Below, piece by piece: positions 45,737-53,773 of a stretch of DNA of 64,000 bases. How positions within the stretch are numbered: the first letter of the stretch is position 1; each line of letters begins with the position of its first letter. The DNA is from Nocardioides sp. Soil774. Its GTDB lineage: Bacteria; Actinomycetota; Actinomycetes; Propionibacteriales; Nocardioidaceae. The notes beneath the pieces were generated by a model. The model searched no databases. It worked only from the letters and a program-made list of their open reading frames with translations, and was not told the DNA's origin. The stretch covers positions 160,954 through 224,953 of the forward strand of contig NZ_LMSM01000008.1 in assembly GCF_001428125.1 (NCBI RefSeq), written 5' to 3'. The translations under genes were made by a program, and so were the position numbers.

Positions 45737-47277
45737 CCGCCCGGCGGATCACCCCCGGCCTCGGCGGCGTCCCCGACGACGTCGACGTGGTGGTGGTCGG
45801 CCTCGGCATCACCGGTGCGGGCGTGGCGCTCGACGCGGTGACGCGCGGTCTCACCGTGCTGGCCGTCGACGCCCACGACCTCGCCTTCGGCACCTCGCGC
45901 TGGTCGTCCAAGCTGGTCCACGGCGGCCTGCGCTACCTCGCCCAGGGCCAGCTGGCCATCGCGCACGAGAGCGCCGTCGAGCGCGGCATCCTGATGGACG
46001 TCACCGCGCCCCACCTCGTGCACGCGCTGCCGATGCTGACCCCCGTCGGCGAGGCGATGCCACGCGGCCGCACCGCCCTGACGTGGGCCGGCCTGCACGC
46101 CGGCGACGCGCTGCGCCGCACCGCGCACACCACCGCCCGCACGCTCCCCCGCCCCCGCCGGCTCAACGCCACCGAGGCCCTCAGCCTGGCGCCGTCGCTG
46201 CGGCCGGACGGCCTGCGCGGCGGGCTGCTGGCGTGGGACGGCCAGCTCGAGGACGACGCGCGGCTGGTCACGACGGTCGCGCGCACCGCGGCCGCCCACG
46301 GCGCCGACGTACGCACCAGGGCGCGGGTGCTGAGCGCGAGCGGCACCCGGGTCGAGCTGCGCGACGAGCTGACCGGTGCGACGCACGTGGTGCGCGCCCG
46401 GGCGGTCGTGAACGCCACCGGCGTCTGGGCCGGCGACCTCGACGACCGGGTGCGGCTGCGCCCCAGCCGCGGCACCCACCTGGTGCTGCGCGGCTCGACC
46501 CTGCCGCACACCCGGGTCGCGGTGATGGTGCCGATCCCGGGCAGCAGCTCGCGCTTCGCGATGGTGCTGCCGCAGCCCGACGGCACCCTCTACGTCGGCC
46601 TCACCGACGAGCCCGTCACCGGACCGGTGCCCGACGTGCCGGTGCCGAGCGAGCGCGAGGTCGACTTCCTCCTCGACGTCGTGGCCACCGCCTTCGCCGA
46701 CCCCCCGACCCGCGCCGACGTCGTCGGCGCCTTCGCCGGGCTGCGCCCCCTCCTGGAGGTCGCCGGCGCCGACACGACCGCCGACCTGTCCCGCCGGCAC
46801 GCGATCCTCACCTCGGCGAGCGGCATGACGACCGTGGTCGGCGGCAAGCTCACCACCTACCGCCGCATGGCGCAGGACACCCTCGACGCGCTCGTCGCCG
46901 ACGGTCGGCTCGACGCCGGCCCCTGCCGCACCGCGACGCTGGGGCTGCTCGGCGCAGCGCCGCACGAACGGCTCCGGCGCAGCACCGCGCCCGCCCGGCT
47001 CGTACGACGTTTCGGCACCGACGCCGACCTGGTGCTGGCGACGGCGCGCGAGGTCACCGGGCTCGGCGACGACGAGCTGCTCGCCCCGGCTGCCGACCAC
47101 GTGCCGGTGACGCTGGCCGAGCTCGTCTTCGCGATCACCCACGAGGGCGCGCACGACGCCGACGACCTGCTGGAGCGGCGTACGCGCGTGGGGCTGGTGG
47201 CCGCCGACCGGGCGCTCGCGGAGCCGCTCGCGGAGCGCGCGCTCGGCCTGGTCGCGACCGCGGTCGGCCACGGGTGA
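45733..47277 (+). CDS. glpD: Aerobic glycerol-3-phosphate dehydrogenase
   Basis: A 514-residue FAD-dependent membrane-associated enzyme oxidising glycerol-3-phosphate to DHAP and feeding quinones. Motifs: GLGITGAGVALDAVTRG (FAD site), SSKLVHGGLRYL (active-site region), LVTTVARTAAAHGAD, and C-terminal RGTHLVLRGSTLP plus TTVVGGKLTTYRRMAQ. No transmembrane segment, as in other GlpD. It starts with ATG overlapping the tetR stop (ATGA). With the divergent alkyl-DHAP-synthase-like gene it would make both substrate and product of ether-lipid synthesis. Confidence 0.9.
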   Translation: MTARRITPGLGGVPDDVDVVVVGLGITGAGVALDAVTRGLTVLAVDAHDLAFGTSRWSSKLVHGGLRYLAQGQLAIAHESAVERGILMDVTAPHLVHALPMLTPVGEAMPRGRTALTWAGLHAGDALRRTAHTTARTLPRPRRLNATEALSLAPSLRPDGLRGGLLAWDGQLEDDARLVTTVARTAAAHGADVRTRARVLSASGTRVELRDELTGATHVVRARAVVNATGVWAGDLDDRVRLRPSRGTHLVLRGSTLPHTRVAVMVPIPGSSSRFAMVLPQPDGTLYVGLTDEPVTGPVPDVPVPSEREVDFLLDVVATAFADPPTRADVVGAFAGLRPLLEVAGADTTADLSRRHAILTSASGMTTVVGGKLTTYRRMAQDTLDALVADGRLDAGPCRTATLGLLGAAPHERLRRSTAPARLVRRFGTDADLVLATAREVTGLGDDELLAPAADHVPVTLAELVFAITHEGAHDADDLLERRTRVGLVAADRALAEPLAERALGLVATAVGHG

Positions 47278-47357
47278 TGCACCTGACAGCAAAAACTGGG
47301 GGGCACTTGCGACGAAGCCCGGACACCGCTCGGGGCCCGTGGGAAGGTTCTGCAGGC

Positions 47358-47391
47358 GCGCCCCTTGCCGACCCCATGCGGCAAGGGGCGC
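47358..47391. terminator. Hairpin terminator between glpD and glmS
   Basis: A 13-bp perfect stem (47358-47370 with 47379-47391) around an eight-base loop ACCCCATG lies in the convergent gap. Its lower part is CCCCTTGCCG paired with CGGCAAGGGG. It should terminate both genes. Confidence 0.75.
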
Positions 47392-47428
47392 CCAGTCCAT
47401 TTCAGGGCCGTCGCGCGGTGCGCGCGGG

Positions 47429-49252
47429 CTACTCGACGGTGACCGACTTGGCCAGGTTGCGGGGCTTGTCGATGTCGTGACCGAGGTGCTGCGCGGCGTG
47501 GTAGGCCAGCAGCTGCAGCGGGATCGTGAGCAGGATCGGGTCGAGCTCCGGCTCGTTGCGCGGCACCACGATCCGGCGCGCACCGACCTCGCCGAGGTCG
47601 ACGTCTGCGTGGGTGATGACCACGAGCGGGCCGTGCCGCGCGTCGATCTCGTGCAGCGCGCCGATGTTGCGCTCGGTCAGCTCGTCGCGCGGCACCAGCG
47701 CGACGGTCGGCACCTCGGGGTCGATGAGGGCGAGCGGGCCGTGCTTGAGCTCGGAGGTCTGGTAGGCCTCCGCGTGGCGATAGCTGATCTCCTTGAACTT
47801 CTGCGCGCCCTCGCGAGCCACCGGGAAGCCGCGCACCCGGCCGATGAAGAACAGGCTGCGCGCCTCGGCCAGCACCTTCGCGACCTCGACCAGGTCGTCC
47901 TCGCCGGCCAGCACCTCCTCGATCTGCGCGGGCAGCTTCTCCAGGCCGGCCACCAGGCGCTTGCCGTCGGCGATCGAGAGGTCGCGCACGCGCCCCAGCT
48001 GCAGGGCCAGCAGTGCGAAGCCGAGGAACATGTTGGTCAGCGCCTTGGTGCTCGCCACCGCGACCTCCGGGCCGGCGTGGAGGTAGATGCCGCCGTCGCA
48101 CTCGCGGGCGATCGCCGAGCCGACGACGTTGACGAGCCCGACGCAGCGACCGCCCTTGCGGCGCACCTCCTGCACCGCGAGGAGGGTGTCGATGGTCTCG
48201 CCCGACTGGCTCACCGCGACGTAGAGGGTGTCGGGCTCGATGACGGGGTCGCGGTAGCGGAACTCGCTCGCGGCCTCCGCGTCGGCAGGGATGCGCGCGA
48301 GCTCCTCGATCAGCGCTGCGCCCATCTGGCCGACGTAGTAGGCTGAGCCGCAGCCCAGGATCTTCACCCGCCGCACCGCGCGCAGCTCACGCGCGTCCAT
48401 GTGGAGGCCGCCGAGGTGCGCGGTGCCGAAGCGCTCGTCGAGCCGGCCACGCAGCACCGCCTGCGCGGTGGTGGGCTGCTCGAGGATCTCCTTGCGCATG
48501 AACGACTCGTGCTCGCCCGCGTCGTACGCCGATGCGTCGATGTCGACCTCGGTCGCGGTCTTGCCGGTCGAGGCGAGGTCGGTGTGGCGCATCGTGCTGA
48601 AGCCGGCGGCGGTCACCGTGGCCATCTCGCCGTCGTCGAGGACCGCGACCGTCGTGGTGTGGCGCACGATCGCGGCGAGGTCGGAGGCGACGAACATCTC
48701 CTTGTCACCCACGCCGACGACGAGCGGGCTGCCGTTGCGGGCGACCACGATGCGGTCGGGGAAGTCGGCGTGCAGCACCGCGAGGCCGTAGGTCCCGACG
48801 ACGGCGCCGAGCGCGTCGCGCACCTTGCCCTCGAGGGTGTCGGCGTCGCTGCGGGCGACGAGGTGGGCGAGCACCTCGGTGTCGGTGTCGCTGGCCAGCG
48901 TGACGCCCGCGTCGGTGAGCTCGGCGCGCAGCGCGGCCGAGTTGTCGATGATGCCGTTGTGCACCACCGCGACGCGGCCGGACTCGTCGGCGTGCGGGTG
49001 GGCGTTGGCGTCGGTCGCCGGGCCGTGCGTGGCCCAGCGGGTGTGGCCGATGCCGGTCGTGCCGGCGAAGCGCTTGGGCAGCGCCTCGGTCAGGTCGCGC
49101 ACCCGGCCGGCCTGCTTGGCCACCCGGATCCCGCGCCCGCCGAGCACCGCGACGCCCGCCGAGTCGTAGCCCCGGTGCTCGAGGCGGGTGAGCCCCTCGA
49201 GCACGACGGGGGCCGCGTCCTGGCGGCCGATGTAGCCGACGATTCCACACAT
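47429..49252 (-). CDS. glmS: Glutamine--fructose-6-phosphate aminotransferase
   Basis: A 607-residue enzyme making glucosamine-6-phosphate, the entry to UDP-GlcNAc and peptidoglycan. The class II amidotransferase domain begins MCGIVGYIGRQDAAPV with nucleophile Cys2 (Cys1 after Met removal) and the GHTRWATHG motif; two SIS domains follow (LGCGSAYYVGQMGAALIEE and GRVRGFPVAREGAQKFKEISYRHAEAY, with VSQSGETIDTLLA). Length equals E. coli GlmS (609). GAGGACTG precedes the ATG. A 77-base gap to a small upstream ORF contains no riboswitch that I can identify. Part of the peptidoglycan precursor pathway. Confidence 0.96.
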   Translation of the reverse strand: MCGIVGYIGRQDAAPVVLEGLTRLEHRGYDSAGVAVLGGRGIRVAKQAGRVRDLTEALPKRFAGTTGIGHTRWATHGPATDANAHPHADESGRVAVVHNGIIDNSAALRAELTDAGVTLASDTDTEVLAHLVARSDADTLEGKVRDALGAVVGTYGLAVLHADFPDRIVVARNGSPLVVGVGDKEMFVASDLAAIVRHTTTVAVLDDGEMATVTAAGFSTMRHTDLASTGKTATEVDIDASAYDAGEHESFMRKEILEQPTTAQAVLRGRLDERFGTAHLGGLHMDARELRAVRRVKILGCGSAYYVGQMGAALIEELARIPADAEAASEFRYRDPVIEPDTLYVAVSQSGETIDTLLAVQEVRRKGGRCVGLVNVVGSAIARECDGGIYLHAGPEVAVASTKALTNMFLGFALLALQLGRVRDLSIADGKRLVAGLEKLPAQIEEVLAGEDDLVEVAKVLAEARSLFFIGRVRGFPVAREGAQKFKEISYRHAEAYQTSELKHGPLALIDPEVPTVALVPRDELTERNIGALHEIDARHGPLVVITHADVDLGEVGARRIVVPRNEPELDPILLTIPLQLLAYHAAQHLGHDIDKPRNLAKSVTVE

Positions 49253-49262
49253 GGTCAGTCCT

Positions 49263-49523
49263 CTATCCGTAGACGATGCGGCGCAGCTGCCGCTCGGAGA
49301 GCTCGGGTGCCGCGACCACGCGCTCGCGCAGCTCCTCGGCGATGCGGGCGAAGATCTCGGGGTTCTTCGCGCCGTAGGTCTTGAGGTGCGCGTGCCGGTC
49401 GCGGACGAAGCCCTCCACGCTCTGGGTGTGGAAGGCGATGACGTCGTCGATCACGCGGGCTGCCTCTCCCGGCGTCAGCGACGTGGTGGCGACGACGTGG
49501 GAGACGAGGGCGGGATCGGGCAC
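49263..49523 (-). CDS. Small conserved-looking protein upstream of glmS
   Basis: An 86-residue soluble protein I do not recognise. It is helical and amphipathic, with LTPGEAARVIDDVIAFHTQSVEGFVRDRH and a basic C-terminus (LSERQLRRIVYG). It ends ten bases before the glmS ATG on the same strand, so it is very likely co-transcribed. The GTG at 49523 has GGGGAT directly upstream. A role in controlling glmS or cell-wall precursor flow is only inferred from position. Confidence 0.65.
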   Translation of the reverse strand: MPDPALVSHVVATTSLTPGEAARVIDDVIAFHTQSVEGFVRDRHAHLKTYGAKNPEIFARIAEELRERVVAAPELSERQLRRIVYG

Positions 49524-49734
49524 ATCCCCGATGGTCGCGCCGCGGAGCCATCCGGTGCAACTTCTTGCCCGAAATCGGGCAGAAACCGCCGATTGGGTCC
49601 AGAACGGCCGCGTTGGAGCTGGCCCCCTGCGTCACAAGTGGGGCATGGTCGACCCTCACGAGCCATCCGATGGCCCACGGTGGGGCATCCGACGCAGTTC
49701 TGAGCGAAACGATGGTGTGCGGGTGGAGACGTGC

Positions 49735-49740
49735 TAGATT
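49735..49740 (+). promoter_or_regulatory. -10 element of the small ORF at 49772
   Basis: TAGATT matches the actinobacterial TANNNT -10 consensus and predicts transcription start near 49747, giving a 25-nt leader with a GGGAGG ribosome-binding site. Confidence 0.6.
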
Positions 49741-49771
49741 AGGTGAACAGAAGGTGAACGGGAGGTGTCAC

Positions 49772-49900
49772 ATGAGCAAGCACGCGATGACCACAGGGCC
49801 GGTCTGCACGTGGATCGCTGTCACGGATGCGTCGGGTCGCACCCACATGGAGGCACGCTGGGCGCCCGCACCGACCGCGCTCGCGGTCGCTGCCGCCTGA
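49772..49900 (+). CDS. Very small protein (42 residues)
   Basis: The ATG at 49772 has a near-ideal GGGAGG Shine-Dalgarno and a -10 box (49735). The protein reads MSKHAMTTGPVCTWIAVTDA, then SGRTHMEARWAPAPTALAVAAA. It has one Cys and two His and no membrane segment. A perfect terminator follows 30 bp after the stop, so it is an independent transcription unit of about 210 nt. All three signals make it the best-supported small ORF in the window. Function unknown. Confidence 0.65.
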   Translation: MSKHAMTTGPVCTWIAVTDASGRTHMEARWAPAPTALAVAAA

Positions 49901-49929
49901 CGCAGCTCCACTCGCACGACCACGCGCCT

Positions 49930-49958
49930 GAGCCACGTCCCCGTCGGGGACGTGGCTC
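49930..49958 (+). terminator. Intrinsic terminator of the small ORF
   Basis: A perfect 13-bp stem, GAGCCACGTCCCC with GGGGACGTGGCTC, around the loop GTC. A second smaller hairpin (CCGGACC-GAAAT-GGTCCGG, 49968-49986) follows. There is no U-tract, as is usual in this GC-rich DNA. Confidence 0.8.
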
Positions 49959-50032
49959 GCTGCACGTCCGGACCGAAATGGTCCGGCCGAATTAGTCCGG
50001 GCTCGCGGGAATGAATCCCTGGACCCCCTCGT

Positions 50033-50059
50033 TAGGATGGTTGAAAGTTCTACCAACCA
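50033..50059. promoter_or_regulatory. yceI promoter with overlapping inverted repeat
   Basis: TAGGAT (50033-50038) is a -10 box; TGGTTG (50038-50043) and CAACCA (50054-50059) are 6-bp inverted arms with a ten-base spacer, centred on the predicted transcription start. This suits repression by a MarR- or TetR-type regulator. AGGAG lies before the ATG. Confidence 0.55.
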
Positions 50060-50078
50060 CCGCCTTCAGGAGCCCTCC

Positions 50079-50648
50079 ATGACCACGTCCTTCGACGCCC
50101 CCACCACCGCCATCGACGACATCACCGGTGACTACACCCTCGACGTCAGCCACAGCCGCCTCGGCTTCGTGGCCCGCCACGCGATGGTGACCAAGGTCCG
50201 CGGCCAGTTCGGCGCGTTCACCGGCACCGCCCACATCGACGAGGCCACCCCCGCCAGCTCCAAGGTCGACCTGTCCATCGACGTCACCTCGGTCGAGACC
50301 GGCTCCGCCGACCGCGACGGCCACCTCAAGTCCGGCGACTTCTTCGACACCGAGACCTACCCCAACATCACCTTCGTCTCCACCGACGTCACGCGCTCGG
50401 GCAGCGACTGGACCATCACCGGCGACCTCACCATCAAGGACGTGACCAAGCCCGTCACGATCGAGTTCGAGCAGACCGGCTCGGCCCAGGACCCCTTCGG
50501 CAACGTGCGCGTCGGCTTCGAGGGCGAGACCACCATCAACCGCAAGGACTGGGGCCTCACCTGGAACGCCGCCCTCGAGACCGGTGGCGTCCTGGTCTCG
50601 GAGAAGATCAAGCTCGAGTTCGACATCTCGGCCATCAAGAACGCCTGA
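50079..50648 (+). CDS. YceI-family lipid-binding protein
   Basis: A 189-residue lipocalin-like beta-barrel protein of the YceI family, which binds polyisoprenoid or other long hydrophobic ligands. Diagnostic strands are YTLDVSHSRLGFVARHAMVTKVRGQF, SADRDGHLKSGDFFDTETYPNITF, and FDISAI at the end (each part shorter than a full motif). There is no signal peptide, so unlike E. coli YceI it is cytoplasmic, as in many actinobacteria. A 16-bp-stem terminator follows. Overlaps nothing; controlled by an inverted repeat at its promoter. Confidence 0.88.
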   Translation: MTTSFDAPTTAIDDITGDYTLDVSHSRLGFVARHAMVTKVRGQFGAFTGTAHIDEATPASSKVDLSIDVTSVETGSADRDGHLKSGDFFDTETYPNITFVSTDVTRSGSDWTITGDLTIKDVTKPVTIEFEQTGSAQDPFGNVRVGFEGETTINRKDWGLTWNAALETGGVLVSEKIKLEFDISAIKNA

Positions 50649-50671
50649 TCCACCGCTTCGCGCAAGCGAAC

Positions 50672-50707
50672 CGAAGCCCCGTCGGCCCCTCGGCCGGCGG
50701 GGCTTCG
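50672..50707 (+). terminator. yceI terminator
   Basis: CGAAGCCCCG and CGGGGCTTCG form the base of a stem of about 16 bp (one G-T pair) around a four-base loop, 24 bp after the yceI stop. Confidence 0.8.
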
Positions 50708-50739
50708 TCGCGCGAACGGCGTACTGTGCACCCGAGTCT

Positions 50740-50775
50740 CCCGCTTTGACACCCAGATCTGGTGTGACAAGCGGG
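50740..50775. repeat. Bulged hairpin next to the dispersed palindrome
   Basis: CCCGCTT (50740-50746) pairs with AAGCGGG (50769-50775); inside, ACACC and GGTGT flank AGATCT with one bulged C. It lies between the yceI terminator and the dispersed palindrome at 50777. Confidence 0.5.
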
Positions 50776-50776
50776 A

Positions 50777-50800
50777 AAGTCCCCGGATATCCGGGGACTT
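50777..50800. repeat. Dispersed palindrome, single copy
   Basis: A perfect 24-bp palindrome with core CCCCGGATATCCGGGG flanked by AAGT/ACTT. It lies 25 bp past the convergent deaD stop, in the gap after the yceI terminator. Confidence 0.9.
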
Positions 50801-50824
50801 CGCCCGAGCTCCGCCGGAAAGGCG

Positions 50825-52567
50825 TCAGCGGGGGTTCTTGCCCTTGTAGCCGCCGCCGCTGCTGCGGTGACCGCCACCATGACCGCCACCCGGGCGGCCG
50901 CGGAACGGGCCGTTGTCGGGCTTGATCTCGATCAGCTTGCCGGAGATGCGGGTGCCGGCGAGGCGGTCGAGCGTGCCGGGCGGCAGGTCGGCGGGCAGCT
51001 CGACGACGGAGAAGTCGGGCTTGATGGAGATGTAGCCGAAGTCGCCGCGCGACAGGCCGCCCTCGTTGGCCAGGGCGCCCACGATCTGGCGCGGCTCGAC
51101 CTTGTGCCGCTTGCCGACCTCGATGCGGTACGCCGCCATCGGCGCGCCGCTGCGCGACTCGCGCGGCGCACGGTCGGCCTTGCCGCCGTGGGTGGGCCGT
51201 TCGTCGAAGGTGCGGGTGGCGCGCTCCGGCTCGGGCTCGAGGAGGAGGGGCTGCTCGCCGTGCATCACCGCGGCGAGCGCGGCGGCGACGTCGACCTCGG
51301 ACACGTCGTGCTCGCTGACGTAGTGCGAGACCACGTCGCGGAAGAAGTCGATGCGCTCGGGCTGGGTCAGCGCCTGGGTGATCTGGTCGTCGAAGCGCGA
51401 GAGGCGCGTGGCGTTGACGTCGTCGACCGTGGGCAGCTGCATCTGGGTGAGCGGCTGGCGGGTGGCCTTCTCGATCGCGCGGAGCAGGTGGCGCTCGCGC
51501 GGGGTGACGAAGGCGATCGAGTCGCCGGTGCGCCCGGCCCGGCCCGTACGCCCGATGCGGTGGACGTAGGACTCGGTGTCAGTGGGGATGTCGTAGTTGA
51601 CGACATGGCTGATGCGCTCGACGTCGAGGCCGCGGGCGGCGACGTCGGTGGCGACGAGGATGTCGAGCTTGCCGGCCTTGAGCTGGTTGATGGTGCGCTC
51701 GCGCTGCACCTGGGCGACGTCGCCGTTGATCGCCATCGCGGAGTAGCCGCGGGCGCGCAGCTTCTCGGCGAGGGTCTCGGTCTCGTTCTTGGTGCGGACG
51801 AAGACGATCATGCCCTCGAAGTTCTCGACCTCGAGGATGCGCGTGAGGGCGTCGACCTTCTGCGGGTAGGACACGATCAGGTAGCGCTGGGTGATCGAGG
51901 AGACCGTCGAGGTCTTGTTCTTGACCGTGATCTCGACCGGGTCGGCGAGGTACTTCTTGGAGATCCGACGGATCTGGGCCGGCATCGTGGCCGAGAACAG
52001 CGCGACGTGCTTGCTGTCCGGGGTGTCGGCCAGGATCGTCTCGACGTCCTCGGCGAAGCCCATCTTGAGCATCTCGTCGGCCTCGTCGAGCACGAGGAAG
52101 CGCAGCTCGCTGAGGTCGAGCGTGCCCTTCTCGAGGTGGTCCATGATGCGACCCGGGGTGCCGACGACGACGTGCACGCCGCGGCGGAGCGCGGACAGCT
52201 GGACGCCGTAGCCCTGGCCGCCGTAGATCGGCAGCACGCGCACGCCCTTCATGTGCGCGGCGTAGCGCTCGAAGGCCTCCGAGACCTGGAGCGCGAGCTC
52301 GCGGGTCGGGGCCAGCACGAGCGCCTGCGGGGTCTTCTGGTTCATGTCGAGCTGGGAGAGGATCGGCAGCGCGAAGGCGGCGGTCTTGCCGGTGCCGGTC
52401 TGCGCGAGGCCGACCACGTGGCGGCCCTCGAGCAGGGGCGGGATGGTCAGCGCCTGGATCTGGGAGGGGGTCTCGTAGCCCACGTCGGCCAGCGCCTTGA
52501 GCACCTGCGGCGCGAGGCCGAGGTCGGAGAAGGTCTGGTCGGGTGCTACAAGCTGGTCGTCACTCAC
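50825..52567 (-). CDS. deaD: DEAD-box RNA helicase DeaD/CsdA type
   Basis: A 580-residue RNA helicase acting in ribosome biogenesis and RNA decay, often at low temperature. Motifs: Q-motif TPSQIQ, Walker A AQTGTGKT (about residue 49), PTRELA, LDEADEMLKMGF, FSATMP, DVAARG and HRIGRTGRAG. After the core, a DbpA/CsdA-type RNA-binding domain (GALANEGGLSRGDFGYISIKPDF) and a short Gly-rich tail follow. GTG start at 52567 close to a TACCTT-like -10 on the minus strand suggests a leaderless mRNA. This is the canonical DeaD; the RhlE-like gene at the left edge has the divergent motif VI. Confidence 0.95.
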   Translation of the reverse strand: MSDDQLVAPDQTFSDLGLAPQVLKALADVGYETPSQIQALTIPPLLEGRHVVGLAQTGTGKTAAFALPILSQLDMNQKTPQALVLAPTRELALQVSEAFERYAAHMKGVRVLPIYGGQGYGVQLSALRRGVHVVVGTPGRIMDHLEKGTLDLSELRFLVLDEADEMLKMGFAEDVETILADTPDSKHVALFSATMPAQIRRISKKYLADPVEITVKNKTSTVSSITQRYLIVSYPQKVDALTRILEVENFEGMIVFVRTKNETETLAEKLRARGYSAMAINGDVAQVQRERTINQLKAGKLDILVATDVAARGLDVERISHVVNYDIPTDTESYVHRIGRTGRAGRTGDSIAFVTPRERHLLRAIEKATRQPLTQMQLPTVDDVNATRLSRFDDQITQALTQPERIDFFRDVVSHYVSEHDVSEVDVAAALAAVMHGEQPLLLEPEPERATRTFDERPTHGGKADRAPRESRSGAPMAAYRIEVGKRHKVEPRQIVGALANEGGLSRGDFGYISIKPDFSVVELPADLPPGTLDRLAGTRISGKLIEIKPDNGPFRGRPGGGHGGGHRSSGGGYKGKNPR

Positions 52568-52660
52568 ACCCCAAAGGTAGGGCCTCGCGGGGGATTCGAG
52601 CATTCCGCGGCGGCGAAAAAGCCTGCGACAGGGCCCGACGTGAGGCAGCACACTCCACCC

Positions 52661-53578
52661 ATGCGAGATGTGATGCCGGCACTGCCCCCGGGGCTCACCA
52701 CCAGGCCCCTCCATAAGACCGACGCGCACGACGTCTTCGTCCTCATGGCCGCCCAGGAGCAGGCCGACATCGGTGAGGTCGCGATCGAGGAGGCCGACAT
52801 CGTCAGCGACTGGGCCCGGCCCAGCCACGACCTCGGCGCCCGCTCGGTCGGCGTCTGGGACGGCGACACCCTCGTGGCGTACGCCGAGCTGATGGGCGCC
52901 GACCGCGCCGACACCTCCGTCCTGCCCTCGCACCGCGGGCGCGGCATCGGCACCTGGCTGGCGCACTGGCTGCAGGACCTCGGGCGCAGCATCGGGTCCA
53001 CGGTCGTGGGCATGCCGGTGCCGCAGGGCTCGCCGGGCGACCGGCTGTTGGAGGCCCTCGGCTACCACGTGCGCTGGACCAGCTGGGTGCTCAGGCTGCC
53101 CGAGGGCGCGACGATCCCCGAGCGGGCGCTGCCGGAGGGCTACGTCGTACGCGCCGCGCAGCCCGAGGAGATGGGGGCCGCGCACGACGTGCTGGAGGAC
53201 GCCTTCCTCGAGTGGTCGGTGCGCCCACGCGAGGACCTCGCCGACTTCGAGGCCGCCACCACCGGGCGTCCGGGCTTCGAGCCGTGGAACCTCCGCGTCG
53301 CGCTCGACGCCGACGGCGCCGTCGTCGGCGTCTCGGTGGTCCTGGTCTCCGACGACGGCACCACCGGCTACGTCGACCGGGTGGCCGTGCGCCGCGACCA
53401 GCGCCACCGCGGCCTGGCCCAGGCGCTGCTCGTCGACTCCTTCGCCGAGGCCCGCGCGCACGGCACGACGACGTCCGAGCTCAGCACCGACTCGCGCACC
53501 GGGGCCCTGGGCCTCTACGAGCGGGTGGGGATGGTCGTGCACAGCACCTGGGTCAATCGCGCGATCGACCTGACCTGA
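52661..53578 (+). CDS. Tandem GNAT acetyltransferase
   Basis: A 305-residue protein with two GNAT domains: the first around residues 15-150 (DTSVLPSHRGRGIGTWLAHWL is its acetyl-CoA A-motif) and the second about 165-305 (VDRVAVRRDQRHRGLAQALLVD). The double-GNAT design resembles mycothiol synthase MshD, but the second-domain sequence differs from MshD and the substrate is open. The ATG at 52661 follows GGCCCGACGTGAGGCAG and is divergent from deaD. Confidence 0.8.
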   Translation: MRDVMPALPPGLTTRPLHKTDAHDVFVLMAAQEQADIGEVAIEEADIVSDWARPSHDLGARSVGVWDGDTLVAYAELMGADRADTSVLPSHRGRGIGTWLAHWLQDLGRSIGSTVVGMPVPQGSPGDRLLEALGYHVRWTSWVLRLPEGATIPERALPEGYVVRAAQPEEMGAAHDVLEDAFLEWSVRPREDLADFEAATTGRPGFEPWNLRVALDADGAVVGVSVVLVSDDGTTGYVDRVAVRRDQRHRGLAQALLVDSFAEARAHGTTTSELSTDSRTGALGLYERVGMVVHSTWVNRAIDLT

Positions 53579-53704
53579 ACCAAGGAAAGCGCACGGGTGT
53601 CGGGACGTTGACTCAGATTCCGTCAAATGCCCTGGTCTAGACACTCGTCCACAGGCGGACAACTAATCCGCCGTTGACTGTTTCCACCCCGTACCATCGA
53701 TCAA

Positions 53705-53759
53705 CGTCGCCCAGGCGACGCCATCGCGAGGACGTGGGGTCCTCGTTGTGAGCTCAACG
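53705..53759 (+). promoter_or_regulatory. Three hairpins in the leader of the first response regulator
   Basis: CGTCGCC-CA-GGCGACG (53705-53720), GAGGAC-GTGGG-GTCCTC (53728-53744) and CGTTG-TGAGCT-CAACG (53744-53759) follow each other between the GNAT stop and the regulator start. A TTGACT hexamer (53674) may be the -35 region. The leader is therefore likely structured; no known riboswitch consensus is recognised. Confidence 0.5.
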
Positions 53760-53773
53760 GTGGGGGTTTCAAC

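Noticed and set aside
49252..49262. glmS ribozyme upstream of glmS
   Set aside because: Only ten bases separate the small upstream ORF and glmS, too short for the ribozyme, and no matching fold is visible.
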